A DNA stretch of 64,000 nucleotides, taken from NCBI GenBank assembly GCA_000818945.1, contig KN805467.1, positions 7,430-71,429 on the forward strand, given 5' to 3'. The notes beneath the pieces were generated by a model. The model ran no database searches and had not been told where the DNA came from. It was given only the letters and a program-made list of their open reading frames with translations. Origin of the DNA: Schizochytrium sp. CCTCC M209059 (Eukaryota > Sar > Bigyra > Thraustochytrida > Thraustochytriidae). Position numbers and translations under genes: made by a program. Shown here one piece after another: positions 19,660 through 28,620 of this stretch; the stretch's first letter is position 1, and each line of letters starts with the position of its first letter.

Positions 19660-22600
19660 ATGACCAGCATCAGCGAGAAGCACCTTGCGAGGACTGAGCA
19701 GGCCGAGAGCGATCTGCCCGAGTCTGAAGATGGGCTGACGGTTCGTTCGGAAAGTGAAGACATTGATAACACGTCGAAAATACTCGTTGTCAAGAAGGAG
19801 ATGGATCGCGAGTTTCGTTCCGAAGAAACTGGAGAGCAGGTCATGGCTGAGCAGGCGACGAATGGACGGCACATGTGGTCCGGAGCCGACGAGGAAGCCC
19901 CAAAACGCGTGGAATGCACATCCATCCTGGTGGGCGCTGCGAACCAAGAAGAGCACGAGCGCGTTGAAGTGGGCTTCAGAAGGCTCGGACTCCTCGAGGC
20001 TTCCTCTGTTCATTCAAGTCGCAAGATCTACGATGATGTCATAGCAATCATCAAGTACGACATCCCTTGGATGGTAGGCCTGGATCTGAGCCGCAATGGG
20101 CTTGCGGTCAACATCGGATCTGAGCCTGCCCAGCACCCTCAAACAGAGACCTTTGAGGATGGCACTCAAGCAGGCGCCGCGTCGCAGTCTCCGCATGCCA
20201 ATGATGCACCAGGAAATGTATCGCGGCTTGTTTCGCCGCAGCCAGACTCCGGCAAGCAACGCATAAGCCCTGGCGTTCTGCGCATGATCGAGCTTAGAAA
20301 GGCTCTCAAGCTCAATCACCATATCGTCTTTCTCAACCTCGGTGGCAGCGGTTTGGGCAGTGACTCGAGGGGTCTCGATGAACTCCTTTGTGCTCTCAGA
20401 GGCAACAAGACGCTCGTAAAGCTGCAACTCTACAACAATGGGCTCGGGTCCGCTGGCGCCGGAATTGTGGCTAGCTTTCTCGAGCAAGAGGACTGCTTCG
20501 TACAGGTGCTGAGCCTCCGAAACAATGTCATTGGCGCAAAGGGCGGAATCGCTCTTGGCGATTCTCTCCGCAAGAACACGTCTCTGCGCGCCCTCGATCT
20601 TGGCATGAACGCCATTGCCGATGCAGGTTGCCACCAAATCTGCACAGCACTCGCTGACACCAAGTCTCAGTCGAACTTGAAACTGCTCTCGCTGTTTTTC
20701 AATAACTTGACGGAAAAGAGCGACGACTGTTTGCGTACTTTGTTCGAGCAATACAAGAGCCTCAAGGTTCTCGACCTTGCCGTCAACGTCATCGGGGAAA
20801 GAGGAGGTCTGTCCATTGCACGCCCTATCACCATGACAAATGATCTACTTTCCATCAACCTCTACAACAATCAAATTGGCGACGATGCGGCCACTGAGCT
20901 CTTGGAAGCACTGCTGAAGCGTGGCAAAGACATGAAGTTGGTGCATCTTGGTCGCAACAAGCTCACAGAAAAGTGCGTGGATCCAATCTGCAAGCTCGTT
21001 CGCGTGTGCAAGGTGGACCAGCTCAACCTGAAACGCAATGCGCTCAAGACCGGGATGGGCACGATCATTACGGCGCTCGAAAAGCCGACTAACTTTAAAG
21101 TTTCCAAGCTTATCCTCATCAAAATCATTGGCGATCAGAGCCCGACGTCGGAAGAACGCAGAAAATACACCACATTTGCGGCTCGCTTTATCGATGTGGC
21201 GCTCTGCATGGAAGATTACGATATCGATATTCGCGAGAATACCTTTGGGTCCATCTGCGAGGAGCTGGTTCCAGAGCTCGCAAAATGCAACGCTCTTGAG
21301 GGGGCGCAGCGCATTGCCAATTTGCTTCTTCACGCCGACGAGGTAGAACGTTGGAGCGAGAACAATGCCCCGCGATCTTTCCGATGGACCCCCAACGCCT
21401 TCAAGATGGTGAAGCAAAACTCGAGACTTCTTGCATCGTGCATCGCAGCCATGACCAAGTACCTGCACAAGAATGAGTATAGCGTCTGGGCGCATAAATC
21501 CATTTGGATGGCATCAGAGTCTCCGGCCCCTTGCCCGCATCGTCTTCAGAGACACGACTCCTCGTTTCCCGGGCACTCTTGTCTTGATTGCGTTGCGGAG
21601 GATGATGCCTGGACCGATGAAGCGCATTCGCCAAAGGCGACGCTTGGATCCGAAACAAACCAAGAGCACGGGTCAATGATCCATCATATTTTCGCGCAAA
21701 AGAGCGGGCTCAAGGACATGATGAAGATCATGAAAACAATCACGCAAAACAACTTCTCGCTCATGACTGAACTCTTCAACTACAGGGACAAGCGAGGCCG
21801 CTGCCTGCGATCGATCGTGCGCGCCTGTGAAGGTACGGAGCTTCGCGACTGGGCTCTGACGCATGGGGTCTATCTCGGGCGTTATCAAGTGGTCAAGGGC
21901 GCTCCTGTCCATCTGAGTCAAAATTGTGTGGTCTTCTTTGCGAACGATCTCCGCGCACGCGAAAAGAGCAAATCCGTTGCAATCAAGGTGATGGCGGACC
22001 AAAAGGAATTTGAACGCGAGCTTTGTGCGCGCAACGTTCAGTACGACACGAACAAGCCTCGCGATGAGCTCATCACGGATCTAGAAGATCTTCAGCACCA
22101 GTACAAGTACACGATGAAAATCCGTGCGCTCCACGTAGAAGACAAGTGTATCATCATGGACAGAGCAAACTATACCCTCTTTAGCTTCATGAACTCGGAC
22201 AATCTTGCCGGGCCCAACGCATGCCGAATCCGCACTATCGCTTGGTACCTTGCTCACGCGATCGCTGAACTGCACGAACGAAACATCGTGCATGGCGACA
22301 TTAAGCCACGCAATGTGATTATGAGGTCGTCCGTGTCGATCGAGCGCTTTTTCACTGGCGAGGGCACTTTTGACAAGAATTTTTGGGGCGAGAGTCGTCG
22401 GTGCAAGTACAATACGACCACGTCTGCTCCATCGACGAACGGCGAGGACAGCTTGAACGAAGGCGCAATAGACGGGGCGAGATGGAATCTCATCGATCTG
22501 GACTCATCAACGCACAAAGAGGACCGCTTTGACGCCAACACCAAGTGCAGCTCCGGATACATTCCCCCAGAGGCTGCCAAAATTCTATTCTTGTCCAAAG

Positions 22601-23580
22601 AGTGCACCGGTACCGCCTCCAACACTTCTTTGAACGAGGCCAGCGATGAAGATGCCAATTCTGGTCGCGACAGGCGACATGACCGCGACGAGTCGCGGAG
22701 CTGCGACAAATCGCAATTTGATGTGTGGAGTCTTGGCGTGGTCTTATACGAGCTTCTCAGCGGAACACCACTTTTTCTCATGGAACGAAACACGGACAAC
22801 CTCGTGACCCGCGCCGACAGGGCAGAGCTGATCAATTGGATTGGTCTCGACGCCGAGCGCGACAAGAGACTGGGCCAACATGAGGATGGCCGAGACCTTG
22901 TCCGCCGATGCCTCGTGGGCGATCCAAGCCAGCGTATCACCATTGAAGATGTTCTTCGCCACCCCTTTATCATTCGTGGGAAGCCAGCCGAAGTCAAGAC
23001 GGCGGACCCAACGCCATTGGAACCCAGCAACAAGTTACTACCTCGATTCCATTTTTTCCTAAGTCACGTTCAACGGGAGGCGTCTGCAATCGTCCAACAT
23101 TTGGATCTTCATTTGCGAGAAAAGCGTGCGTACACCTGGGTCGACGTGAATGCTGACGTTGTGACATTGTCCGGGATGTACGAAGGCATTATGCTTTCCA
23201 AAAGGTTTGTCTTTACCCTCACGCGCTCAGCACTCTTTCGTCCGTACTGTCTCTCGGAGCTGGCAGAGGCCATTCGGCTCAAAAAAGACGTCATCTTTAT
23301 CAAGGAGGATGATTTAAGGTATCCGCACTGGAACATAGCATGGACGCCCTGGCCCTCTACCAGTCGAAACTGCGAGCAGGACGAAGATGACGAGCTCAGG
23401 TGGAGGACAGAGGACGATTTCGAGCGACAATTTACTGAAGCCATCGAGCAAAGGCATGTACCTGAAGAGCAGGACCGGAGCCAATTTGTCAATGAAGCCA
23501 TCCGAGAGTTCAAGAGCAATATGCAAATCTGCGGAAAGAAGTTGAAACGAAGAAGGATCTCCAGCGTGACCTCAAGTTGA
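19660..23580 (+). CDS. LRR - protein kinase - TIR multidomain signalling protein
   Basis: 1306 residues from the ATG at 19660 (context GCAAGATG). Residues about 125-490 are ribonuclease-inhibitor-type leucine-rich repeats (LRALDLGMNAIADAGC, LKVLDLAVNVIGERGG, LLSINLYNNQIGDDAA and others). A linker of unknown fold follows. A protein kinase spans about 739-1110: VAIK lysine K776, catalytic loop HGDIKPRNV at 878 (HGD in place of HRD), DLD in place of DFG at about 944-946, GYIPPEA, DVWSLGVVLYELLSG. A TIR domain begins near 1130 (FHFFLSH) and continues with WVDVNADVVTLSGMYEGIMLS and RPYCLSELAEAI. The glutamate of CLSEL (E1200) sits where NAD-cleaving TIRs carry their catalytic Glu. No nucleotide-binding (NB-ARC/ROC) domain is seen, so this differs from NLR and ROCO proteins. 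A sensor or signalling role is inferred. The C-terminus is probably incomplete because of a frame break (see next gene). Confidence 0.85.
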   Translation: MTSISEKHLARTEQAESDLPESEDGLTVRSESEDIDNTSKILVVKKEMDREFRSEETGEQVMAEQATNGRHMWSGADEEAPKRVECTSILVGAANQEEHERVEVGFRRLGLLEASSVHSSRKIYDDVIAIIKYDIPWMVGLDLSRNGLAVNIGSEPAQHPQTETFEDGTQAGAASQSPHANDAPGNVSRLVSPQPDSGKQRISPGVLRMIELRKALKLNHHIVFLNLGGSGLGSDSRGLDELLCALRGNKTLVKLQLYNNGLGSAGAGIVASFLEQEDCFVQVLSLRNNVIGAKGGIALGDSLRKNTSLRALDLGMNAIADAGCHQICTALADTKSQSNLKLLSLFFNNLTEKSDDCLRTLFEQYKSLKVLDLAVNVIGERGGLSIARPITMTNDLLSINLYNNQIGDDAATELLEALLKRGKDMKLVHLGRNKLTEKCVDPICKLVRVCKVDQLNLKRNALKTGMGTIITALEKPTNFKVSKLILIKIIGDQSPTSEERRKYTTFAARFIDVALCMEDYDIDIRENTFGSICEELVPELAKCNALEGAQRIANLLLHADEVERWSENNAPRSFRWTPNAFKMVKQNSRLLASCIAAMTKYLHKNEYSVWAHKSIWMASESPAPCPHRLQRHDSSFPGHSCLDCVAEDDAWTDEAHSPKATLGSETNQEHGSMIHHIFAQKSGLKDMMKIMKTITQNNFSLMTELFNYRDKRGRCLRSIVRACEGTELRDWALTHGVYLGRYQVVKGAPVHLSQNCVVFFANDLRAREKSKSVAIKVMADQKEFERELCARNVQYDTNKPRDELITDLEDLQHQYKYTMKIRALHVEDKCIIMDRANYTLFSFMNSDNLAGPNACRIRTIAWYLAHAIAELHERNIVHGDIKPRNVIMRSSVSIERFFTGEGTFDKNFWGESRRCKYNTTTSAPSTNGEDSLNEGAIDGARWNLIDLDSSTHKEDRFDANTKCSSGYIPPEAAKILFLSKECTGTASNTSLNEASDEDANSGRDRRHDRDESRSCDKSQFDVWSLGVVLYELLSGTPLFLMERNTDNLVTRADRAELINWIGLDAERDKRLGQHEDGRDLVRRCLVGDPSQRITIEDVLRHPFIIRGKPAEVKTADPTPLEPSNKLLPRFHFFLSHVQREASAIVQHLDLHLREKRAYTWVDVNADVVTLSGMYEGIMLSKRFVFTLTRSALFRPYCLSELAEAIRLKKDVIFIKEDDLRYPHWNIAWTPWPSTSRNCEQDEDDELRWRTEDDFERQFTEAIEQRHVPEEQDRSQFVNEAIREFKSNMQICGKKLKRRRISSVTSS

Positions 23581-24335
23581 TGAGGGATCACTGCTCCAAG
23601 TATGGCGAGGAAAAGATCCTCGTCTACCGTCGGCGAAAGTTCGAAGCGGATGCTGTGACGAAACAACTGATGCGGGTTTCGGGCTTTGTGCCTCCGGAGC
23701 TCTTGTGCTTGGGCGATGGCGGGCAAACTCGGAGCGACAGTGCGCAGCAACACGCGCACGACAGCGAGACGCAAAAGGACGTTGAGATTTTCGTGGTCTA
23801 TGACGGCGACAGTCCCGACGGAGAGCGCGCGGCTACGCGCTATGAAATGTGCATGCAAGCGTCCACGGCGCGCAACACGAGGCTGGTGAACGCTACGCGC
23901 TATCGCTTCATTGTCGTGCTCGACAAGAATGGCGAAAAGCTGGCCGAGAGAAAGGAGCAGGAAATTCAAACCGGGTCGCAGCCAAACGCCATGGTTCTTC
24001 TCATCTTGACGAACGGGATCTTCAACGTGCAAAGTCTCAAGGGTTCCCTCAGTCACTTTTGTGTTTCGCGACGCGTTCTCCTCATGCAGATCGAGTCGGC
24101 CTGGAACTGGAGCGATGCCAAGAAGCTGAAGGAGTCGGAGGATGAGGTGGACACGGCCCTATCTGACAAGCTTTTTCGTGAGGAGGAGGTTCGTTACTTT
24201 CGCAGCGAGGATTATGCGGAGGAGGCTGTAAACGAGGAGCTCCTGCGCATTTTTCTCCGTCGCGTCTGTCACGCGACATCAGCCGCAGCCGATGGAGATC
24301 ATCCGAGCGCTCAAGCATGTGGCATTTGTAGATAA
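23580..24335 (+). CDS. probable frameshifted C-terminal part of the LRR-kinase-TIR gene
   Basis: The ATG at 23580 overlaps the upstream stop by one base (TGATG) and gives 251 codons. The same frame is open back to 23496, and that 85-nt overlap translates as a natural helix (LRKEVETKKDLQRDLKLMRD), whereas the upstream gene ends in a basic, unstructured tail. Together they suggest one protein broken by a single-base error, a recent mutation or a frameshift. The body contains RYRFIVVLDKN, MVLLILTNGIF and VLLMQIES, a strand pattern like the second half of the TIR upstream, but the CxxE segment is missing (SLSHFC). It may be a degenerate TIR-like domain. No slippery heptamer was found in the overlap. 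Confidence 0.55.
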   Translation: MRDHCSKYGEEKILVYRRRKFEADAVTKQLMRVSGFVPPELLCLGDGGQTRSDSAQQHAHDSETQKDVEIFVVYDGDSPDGERAATRYEMCMQASTARNTRLVNATRYRFIVVLDKNGEKLAERKEQEIQTGSQPNAMVLLILTNGIFNVQSLKGSLSHFCVSRRVLLMQIESAWNWSDAKKLKESEDEVDTALSDKLFREEEVRYFRSEDYAEEAVNEELLRIFLRRVCHATSAAADGDHPSAQACGICR

Positions 24336-24741
24336 CTATCTAAAGTGAACCGAGCCGCGGCCGCTGCCGATCATTTATGAACTCTCATCGGCCGCGTCAA
24401 AGTGCTCGTCCGTATCGGTCTTGACTCCGCACCACGTGCCGCCCCACTCGCCTCGCAGTCAGCAGCTCTCGACTTGCTGGCCAGCACGAGCTGTGAGGCT
24501 GCAGCGGAAGCCGCGGAGGAGGAAACACCCTTTCCCCCCGACGCAGCCGTGGCAGCAAAACGCTGCCTGCCATCCGCGGCAGCGATTCTTGAGTCTCAAG
24601 GAAGCCGCGGCGCGCTCGACTGGCGTTCTCGAGATTGGTGAATCTCGCTCTTCCATGGCGGCTGCGCTGCGGGCCGCTGCCACTTGCATGCAGCTCGCTG
24701 CAGGTCGGCCTTTCCTCCCTCCCTAGCTTGCCTGGGCCTTG

Positions 24742-24772
<31 letters not shown>

Positions 24773-24981
24773 GCCATCGAGTCCCACCGCGACACCGCCA
24801 TCACCGGCCAGCGTCGCTGGGCGCGCGAACGACCCGCCCGCGCTCAGCGAGGCTCGCGAGCGCCGAGGGCGTTCTGGCCTGCGACCGCTCCTCCCTCCCT
24901 CCCTCCCTCGGAGAGAACGCCGCCAGTTCTTGCCCGCGTCAAGGACGCCGCGCTCTGCTCGCTTGCTCTGCTTGCTCGCTC

Positions 24982-25012
<31 letters not shown>
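24982..25012. repeat. (GCTT)n tetranucleotide tract
   Basis: About seven GCTT units are flanked by GCTC variants. A shorter version occurs at 25651-25670. Confidence 0.9.
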
Positions 25013-25253
25013 CGCCCCGATCTCTGCGCAACGCGCGAGGGCGGAGCACGCGCGAGCGTCAGCGGCCTGCTCCCGGCAGACTGGAACGCGGAGCTGGGCC
25101 AGCCAGCTTCCTCGCGTGCTTCCAGGGCCGGCCGGTCGCGTCTCGCCTCGCCTCCCTCGCCTCGCCGCGGCAGTCCCATCCCCGCCCGGATCGTCCCACG
25201 CGCCGACGAAGCCGTGCGTGCCCGCGCGAGGCGCCGCGGCGTGCGCCACCGCC

Positions 25254-25323
25254 GGCTTGGCTTGGCTTGGCTTGGCTTGGCTTGGCGAGGCGAGGCGAGG
25301 CGAGGCGAGGCGAGGCGAGGCGA
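25254..25323. repeat. (GGCTT)6(GGCGA)8 compound pentanucleotide array
   Basis: Six GGCTT units switch without a break to eight GGCGA units. Related GGCGA tracts occur at 28344-28362 and 44952-44986. Confidence 0.95.
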
Positions 25324-25875
25324 GTGAGCGGGCTGGACCGCCGAGGGCGGGTGGCGACATGACGCGGAGCTGCAACGCTCGGATCTCGCGGCAGAGGCTG
25401 GATGTCATGCGCATGCGCATGGTGCGGGCGCTGTCGAAGGCAGGGATGTCGCAGCAGCGGGGGTCTCAATCGCCACTGGCTGGCGCAGAGCGGGCCGGAT
25501 GCACGCACGCTCAGTGCCACGCTCGACTCGGAAGCGGCCGACGGCGGAACAAAAGTCCAGGCCTCGAGGACCAACGCCCGACCATTCGTCTGTCTGACGG
25601 CCCGGAGCCGCTGACGACGGCACGCGAGACGAGTGACTGAACTGACGTTGGCTTGCTTGCTTGCTTGCTGCAGCTGCCACTGGCAGCACAGGCGGCAGCA
25701 GCAGGCGGGCGGATGAATTCAGACGAGCAAATCTCGAACCCCAGAGCCCCGGCGGGAAGCTGATTCAGCCTTTGCGAAGGCAAGCACGGCCGAATCAAGG
25801 TCGGCCCAAGAAGACCAAGACAACTTGAAGATAGATAGAAGACAAGAGACAAGAGATAAGACAAGACGAGCCAAG

Positions 25876-27984
25876 ATGACGGCGAACACCTTCGTCCCCT
25901 ACGTTACCCACAATGACTACCGCGAGATCACCGTGCGGGGCGTGGTGCTTTCCATCGCCCTCGCTGTGGTGCTCGGCGCAGCGAACGTGTACCTGGGCCT
26001 CTTGGTCGGCCTCACCGTGAGCGCGTCGATCCCCGCGTCCGTCATGTCCATGGCGGCGCTCAAGTGCTTCAAGGACTCGAACATTCTCGAAAACAACATC
26101 GTGCAGACTGCCGCCTCGGCAGGCGAGGCGCTCGCGGCCGCAGCCATCTTCACGCTGCCCGGTCTGGTGATCATGAACACGGAGCGCGACCTCGGCAACC
26201 CGACCTTTGCGGGCGTCGAGGGATGGGACTCCTTTTTGGGCGTCAACTACGCCTACGTGACCTTTTTGACCCTCTTTGGCGGCCTGCTTGGCATTGCCTA
26301 CAGCATCCCCCTGCGGCGCGCGCTCCTCTTGGAGATCGAACCGCCTCTCAAGTTCCCCGAGGGCGTGGCCACGGCGCAAGTGCTGCGCTCGGGTGAAAAG
26401 GGCGGCAACGCGGTTTACGCTGTGGGCGCGGGGACCGCCCTCGGCACGCTCACCAAGCTCTTTGAGACGCTCGGCATGTACTCGCCTACGCTCGGCGTCG
26501 GCTGGCTGTACAAGAACATGTACCCGAGCTACATTGGCCTCAACGTGTCCTCGGCCCTCTTTGGTGTCGGATACATTGTCGGCCCCAACGTTGGCACCGT
26601 CCTCTTCCTTGGCAGCATGTGCCAGTACCTCATCATGATCCCGATCTCGGCCGTCATCAACGATCGCTGGAGCGAGGCCGAGTGGGACACGAGCGCCAAT
26701 GGCGAGTTCAACGGCGCAAACGTGGCAAGCGCCGAGTTTGGCGAGGCTCGCTACGCCGGAATCGGTCTCATGGTTGTCGGTGGCATCTGGAGTCTGGTGA
26801 GCCTGCGCAGCGCGCTCGTCACCAGCGTCAAGTTCGGCATTCGGCAGCTCCGCGGAACCCAGAACGAGGCGGACCAGGTGGAGAGCAGCACGAACCTGCC
26901 CGCGCGTCTTAACCAGGACTTCCCCTTCAAGATTACCCTTTTGATCATCGGCGGCACCATCGTGCCCCTCTACATTATCTTCTCCGCCTTTAGCGACAGC
27001 TGGGGACGCTGCCTGCTCATGGCTGTGGTGGTTGCCATTTTGTCCTTCCTCTTTGCCTCCGTCGCCGCATACATGGCCGGCCTCGTCGGATCTTCGAACA
27101 ACCCGGTCTCCGGCGTCACGATCTCTTCGTCGCTCGTTATTTCTGCGCTCATCCTCGGCCTCTGGGGCTCGGACGATCCCATCGGACCCCCCACAGCCGT
27201 GATCATGTGCTGCGCTGTGGCCTCGGCGTGCGCCATTAGTGGCGATAACATGCAGGATCTCAAGGCCGGCTACCTTTTGGGCGCCACGCCGTGGAAGCAA
27301 GAGTTCGCGATGATTCTCGGTGTCTTTGTAACTTCTGTCGTCATTGCTCCCATCCTCGAGCTTCTCGACTCTGCATACACGCTGGGCGTTGGTCTCGAGG
27401 CCCCGCAGGCCAGCATCATTGCGACCATCCCTGTTGGCATCATCAACGGCACGCTCCCCTGGGCCTACATTGGTGTGGGCGCTGGCCTCGGTGTTGTCAT
27501 TATTGCCCTCGACAAGACGCTCGAGCGCTTCAACATTAACTTTCGCCTCCCCGTGCTCGCCTTCGCCGTCGCCTTTTATCTGCCCTGCACCTACCTGGTG
27601 CCCATCTTCATGGGCAGCATGCTGCACCTCATCGCGCGCACTTCCCCGGACGATAACGCCTCAGAGGGTGTCCTGTACTGCGCTGGTTTGGTTGCAGGTG
27701 ACTCGCTGTTCGGCATTATTTCCGCCATTCCTATTGTCGCAAGCTCCGACGGTGATATCATGCGTGTCGTCGACTACGAAAAGTCCTGGCCTGCACTGCT
27801 TCCGCTGGTTGCTATTCTCGTGAGCATCACGCTCGTGGCCAAATTCAGCCCCTTCACGGGCGCCTCCAAGAAGGGAATGAACACCGGCGCTGATCCTGCT
27901 GAGGCCAGTGTCGAGACCGTGGTCCAGAAGAACGAGACTGTCAACCCGGAGGAGAATTCTCGGAATGAAGTCTCTCAGATCTAA
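25876..27984 (+). CDS. OPT-family oligopeptide (or metal-chelate) transporter
   Basis: 702 residues from the ATG at 25876 (GCCAAGATGACG). A polytopic membrane protein with many hydrophobic segments from about residue 17 to the end. It resembles the OPT/YSL superfamily branch common in bacteria and protists: REITVRGVVLSIALAVVLGA and NVYLGLLVGLTVSASIPASV at the N-terminus, then NNIVQTAASAGEALAAAAIF, FPEGVATAQVL and ISGDNMQDLKAGYLLGATPW. The family moves small peptides or metal chelates with protons. The substrate cannot be read from sequence. The tail after about 660 is hydrophilic and probably cytosolic. A 610-codon antisense frame lies opposite and is rejected. Confidence 0.92.
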   Translation: MTANTFVPYVTHNDYREITVRGVVLSIALAVVLGAANVYLGLLVGLTVSASIPASVMSMAALKCFKDSNILENNIVQTAASAGEALAAAAIFTLPGLVIMNTERDLGNPTFAGVEGWDSFLGVNYAYVTFLTLFGGLLGIAYSIPLRRALLLEIEPPLKFPEGVATAQVLRSGEKGGNAVYAVGAGTALGTLTKLFETLGMYSPTLGVGWLYKNMYPSYIGLNVSSALFGVGYIVGPNVGTVLFLGSMCQYLIMIPISAVINDRWSEAEWDTSANGEFNGANVASAEFGEARYAGIGLMVVGGIWSLVSLRSALVTSVKFGIRQLRGTQNEADQVESSTNLPARLNQDFPFKITLLIIGGTIVPLYIIFSAFSDSWGRCLLMAVVVAILSFLFASVAAYMAGLVGSSNNPVSGVTISSSLVISALILGLWGSDDPIGPPTAVIMCCAVASACAISGDNMQDLKAGYLLGATPWKQEFAMILGVFVTSVVIAPILELLDSAYTLGVGLEAPQASIIATIPVGIINGTLPWAYIGVGAGLGVVIIALDKTLERFNINFRLPVLAFAVAFYLPCTYLVPIFMGSMLHLIARTSPDDNASEGVLYCAGLVAGDSLFGIISAIPIVASSDGDIMRVVDYEKSWPALLPLVAILVSITLVAKFSPFTGASKKGMNTGADPAEASVETVVQKNETVNPEENSRNEVSQI

Positions 27985-28620
27985 ATGGAGGGAATCGTAT
28001 CGGAAACCTCTCGCTCGCTCCATCCATCCATCCATCGGTAAAGTATAACATATCTAACTTTGTGAGAGGAACAAATTTGGTCCATTGTATAACTTGTTGG
28101 GCAGGATGCAAGGCAGCTCGAACCGTTCCAGTGGCTGAGGAGCGGATCAAGCATGCGTGACAGGTATCTAGTTTGCGCGAATCAAAGTCGCGCTTGCAAG
28201 AATTCATCACCCTCCTTGTACGATAGGTTTGCGGACCAAAAGTCAACGTTGTCGCCTGCACTGTTTTAGAATGGTTTGCTCGTGTGTTCGTAAGAATGAC
28301 GAGAGAGAAAAGGCTAATAGATCTTTTTACGAAAAAAGAAGTTGGCGAGGCGAGGCGAGGCAAGCTTGCTGGTGCTGGTGCTGGTGCTGGTGCTGGTGCT
28401 TGCCTGGATCGCATCCTCGAGGCGAACGTACATCCACGCCAAATAGACGCTCGAAGCGCATGGGTCTTGCACTTGGTACTCTTTGCGCGACCCAGTCGAT
28501 GATTGAATGAATGAAGGAAGGAATCAAGGGATGGATGGATGGATGGATGCATGGATGGATGAGCGAGTGAGAAAGAGAGAGAGAAGAAAAAGAAGAAGTC
28601 AACCCATAATAGAGTGCGAA
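27985..28620. other. convergent intergenic region with inverted CATC/GATG blocks
   Basis: The 3' flanks of OPT (+) and the zinc-knuckle gene (-). CTCGCTCGCTCCATCCATCC at 28010-28036 is mirrored, inverted, by GGATGGATGAGCGAGTGAG at 28530-28570. Between them lie a GGCGA run (28344-28362) and a (GGTGCT)n run (28369-28403). No gene is seen. Confidence 0.55.
28369..28403. repeat. (GGTGCT)n hexanucleotide repeat
   Basis: Between five and six tandem GGTGCT units follow a short GGCGA run. Confidence 0.9.

Larger units (their letters stand above)
24336..25875. other. intergenic region upstream of the OPT transporter
   Basis: About 1.5 kb, very GC-rich, with no convincing gene. Open frames on both strands are repeat translations. 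It contains CTG/GCT runs near 24740-24765, CCCT runs near 24891, a (GCTT)n tract (24982-25012) and a pentamer array (25254-25323). It ends in a purine-rich leader (AGAC/AAGAG repeats) just before the OPT start. Confidence 0.55.

Noticed and set aside
23496..23580. Programmed -1 ribosomal frameshift
   Set aside because: No X-XXY-YYZ slippery heptamer in the correct phase was found in the overlap. An indel or mutation is simpler.
25795..27627. 610-codon minus-strand ORF
   Set aside because: Antisense to the OPT transporter. His/Asp/Glu-rich composition is the mirror of hydrophobic codons.
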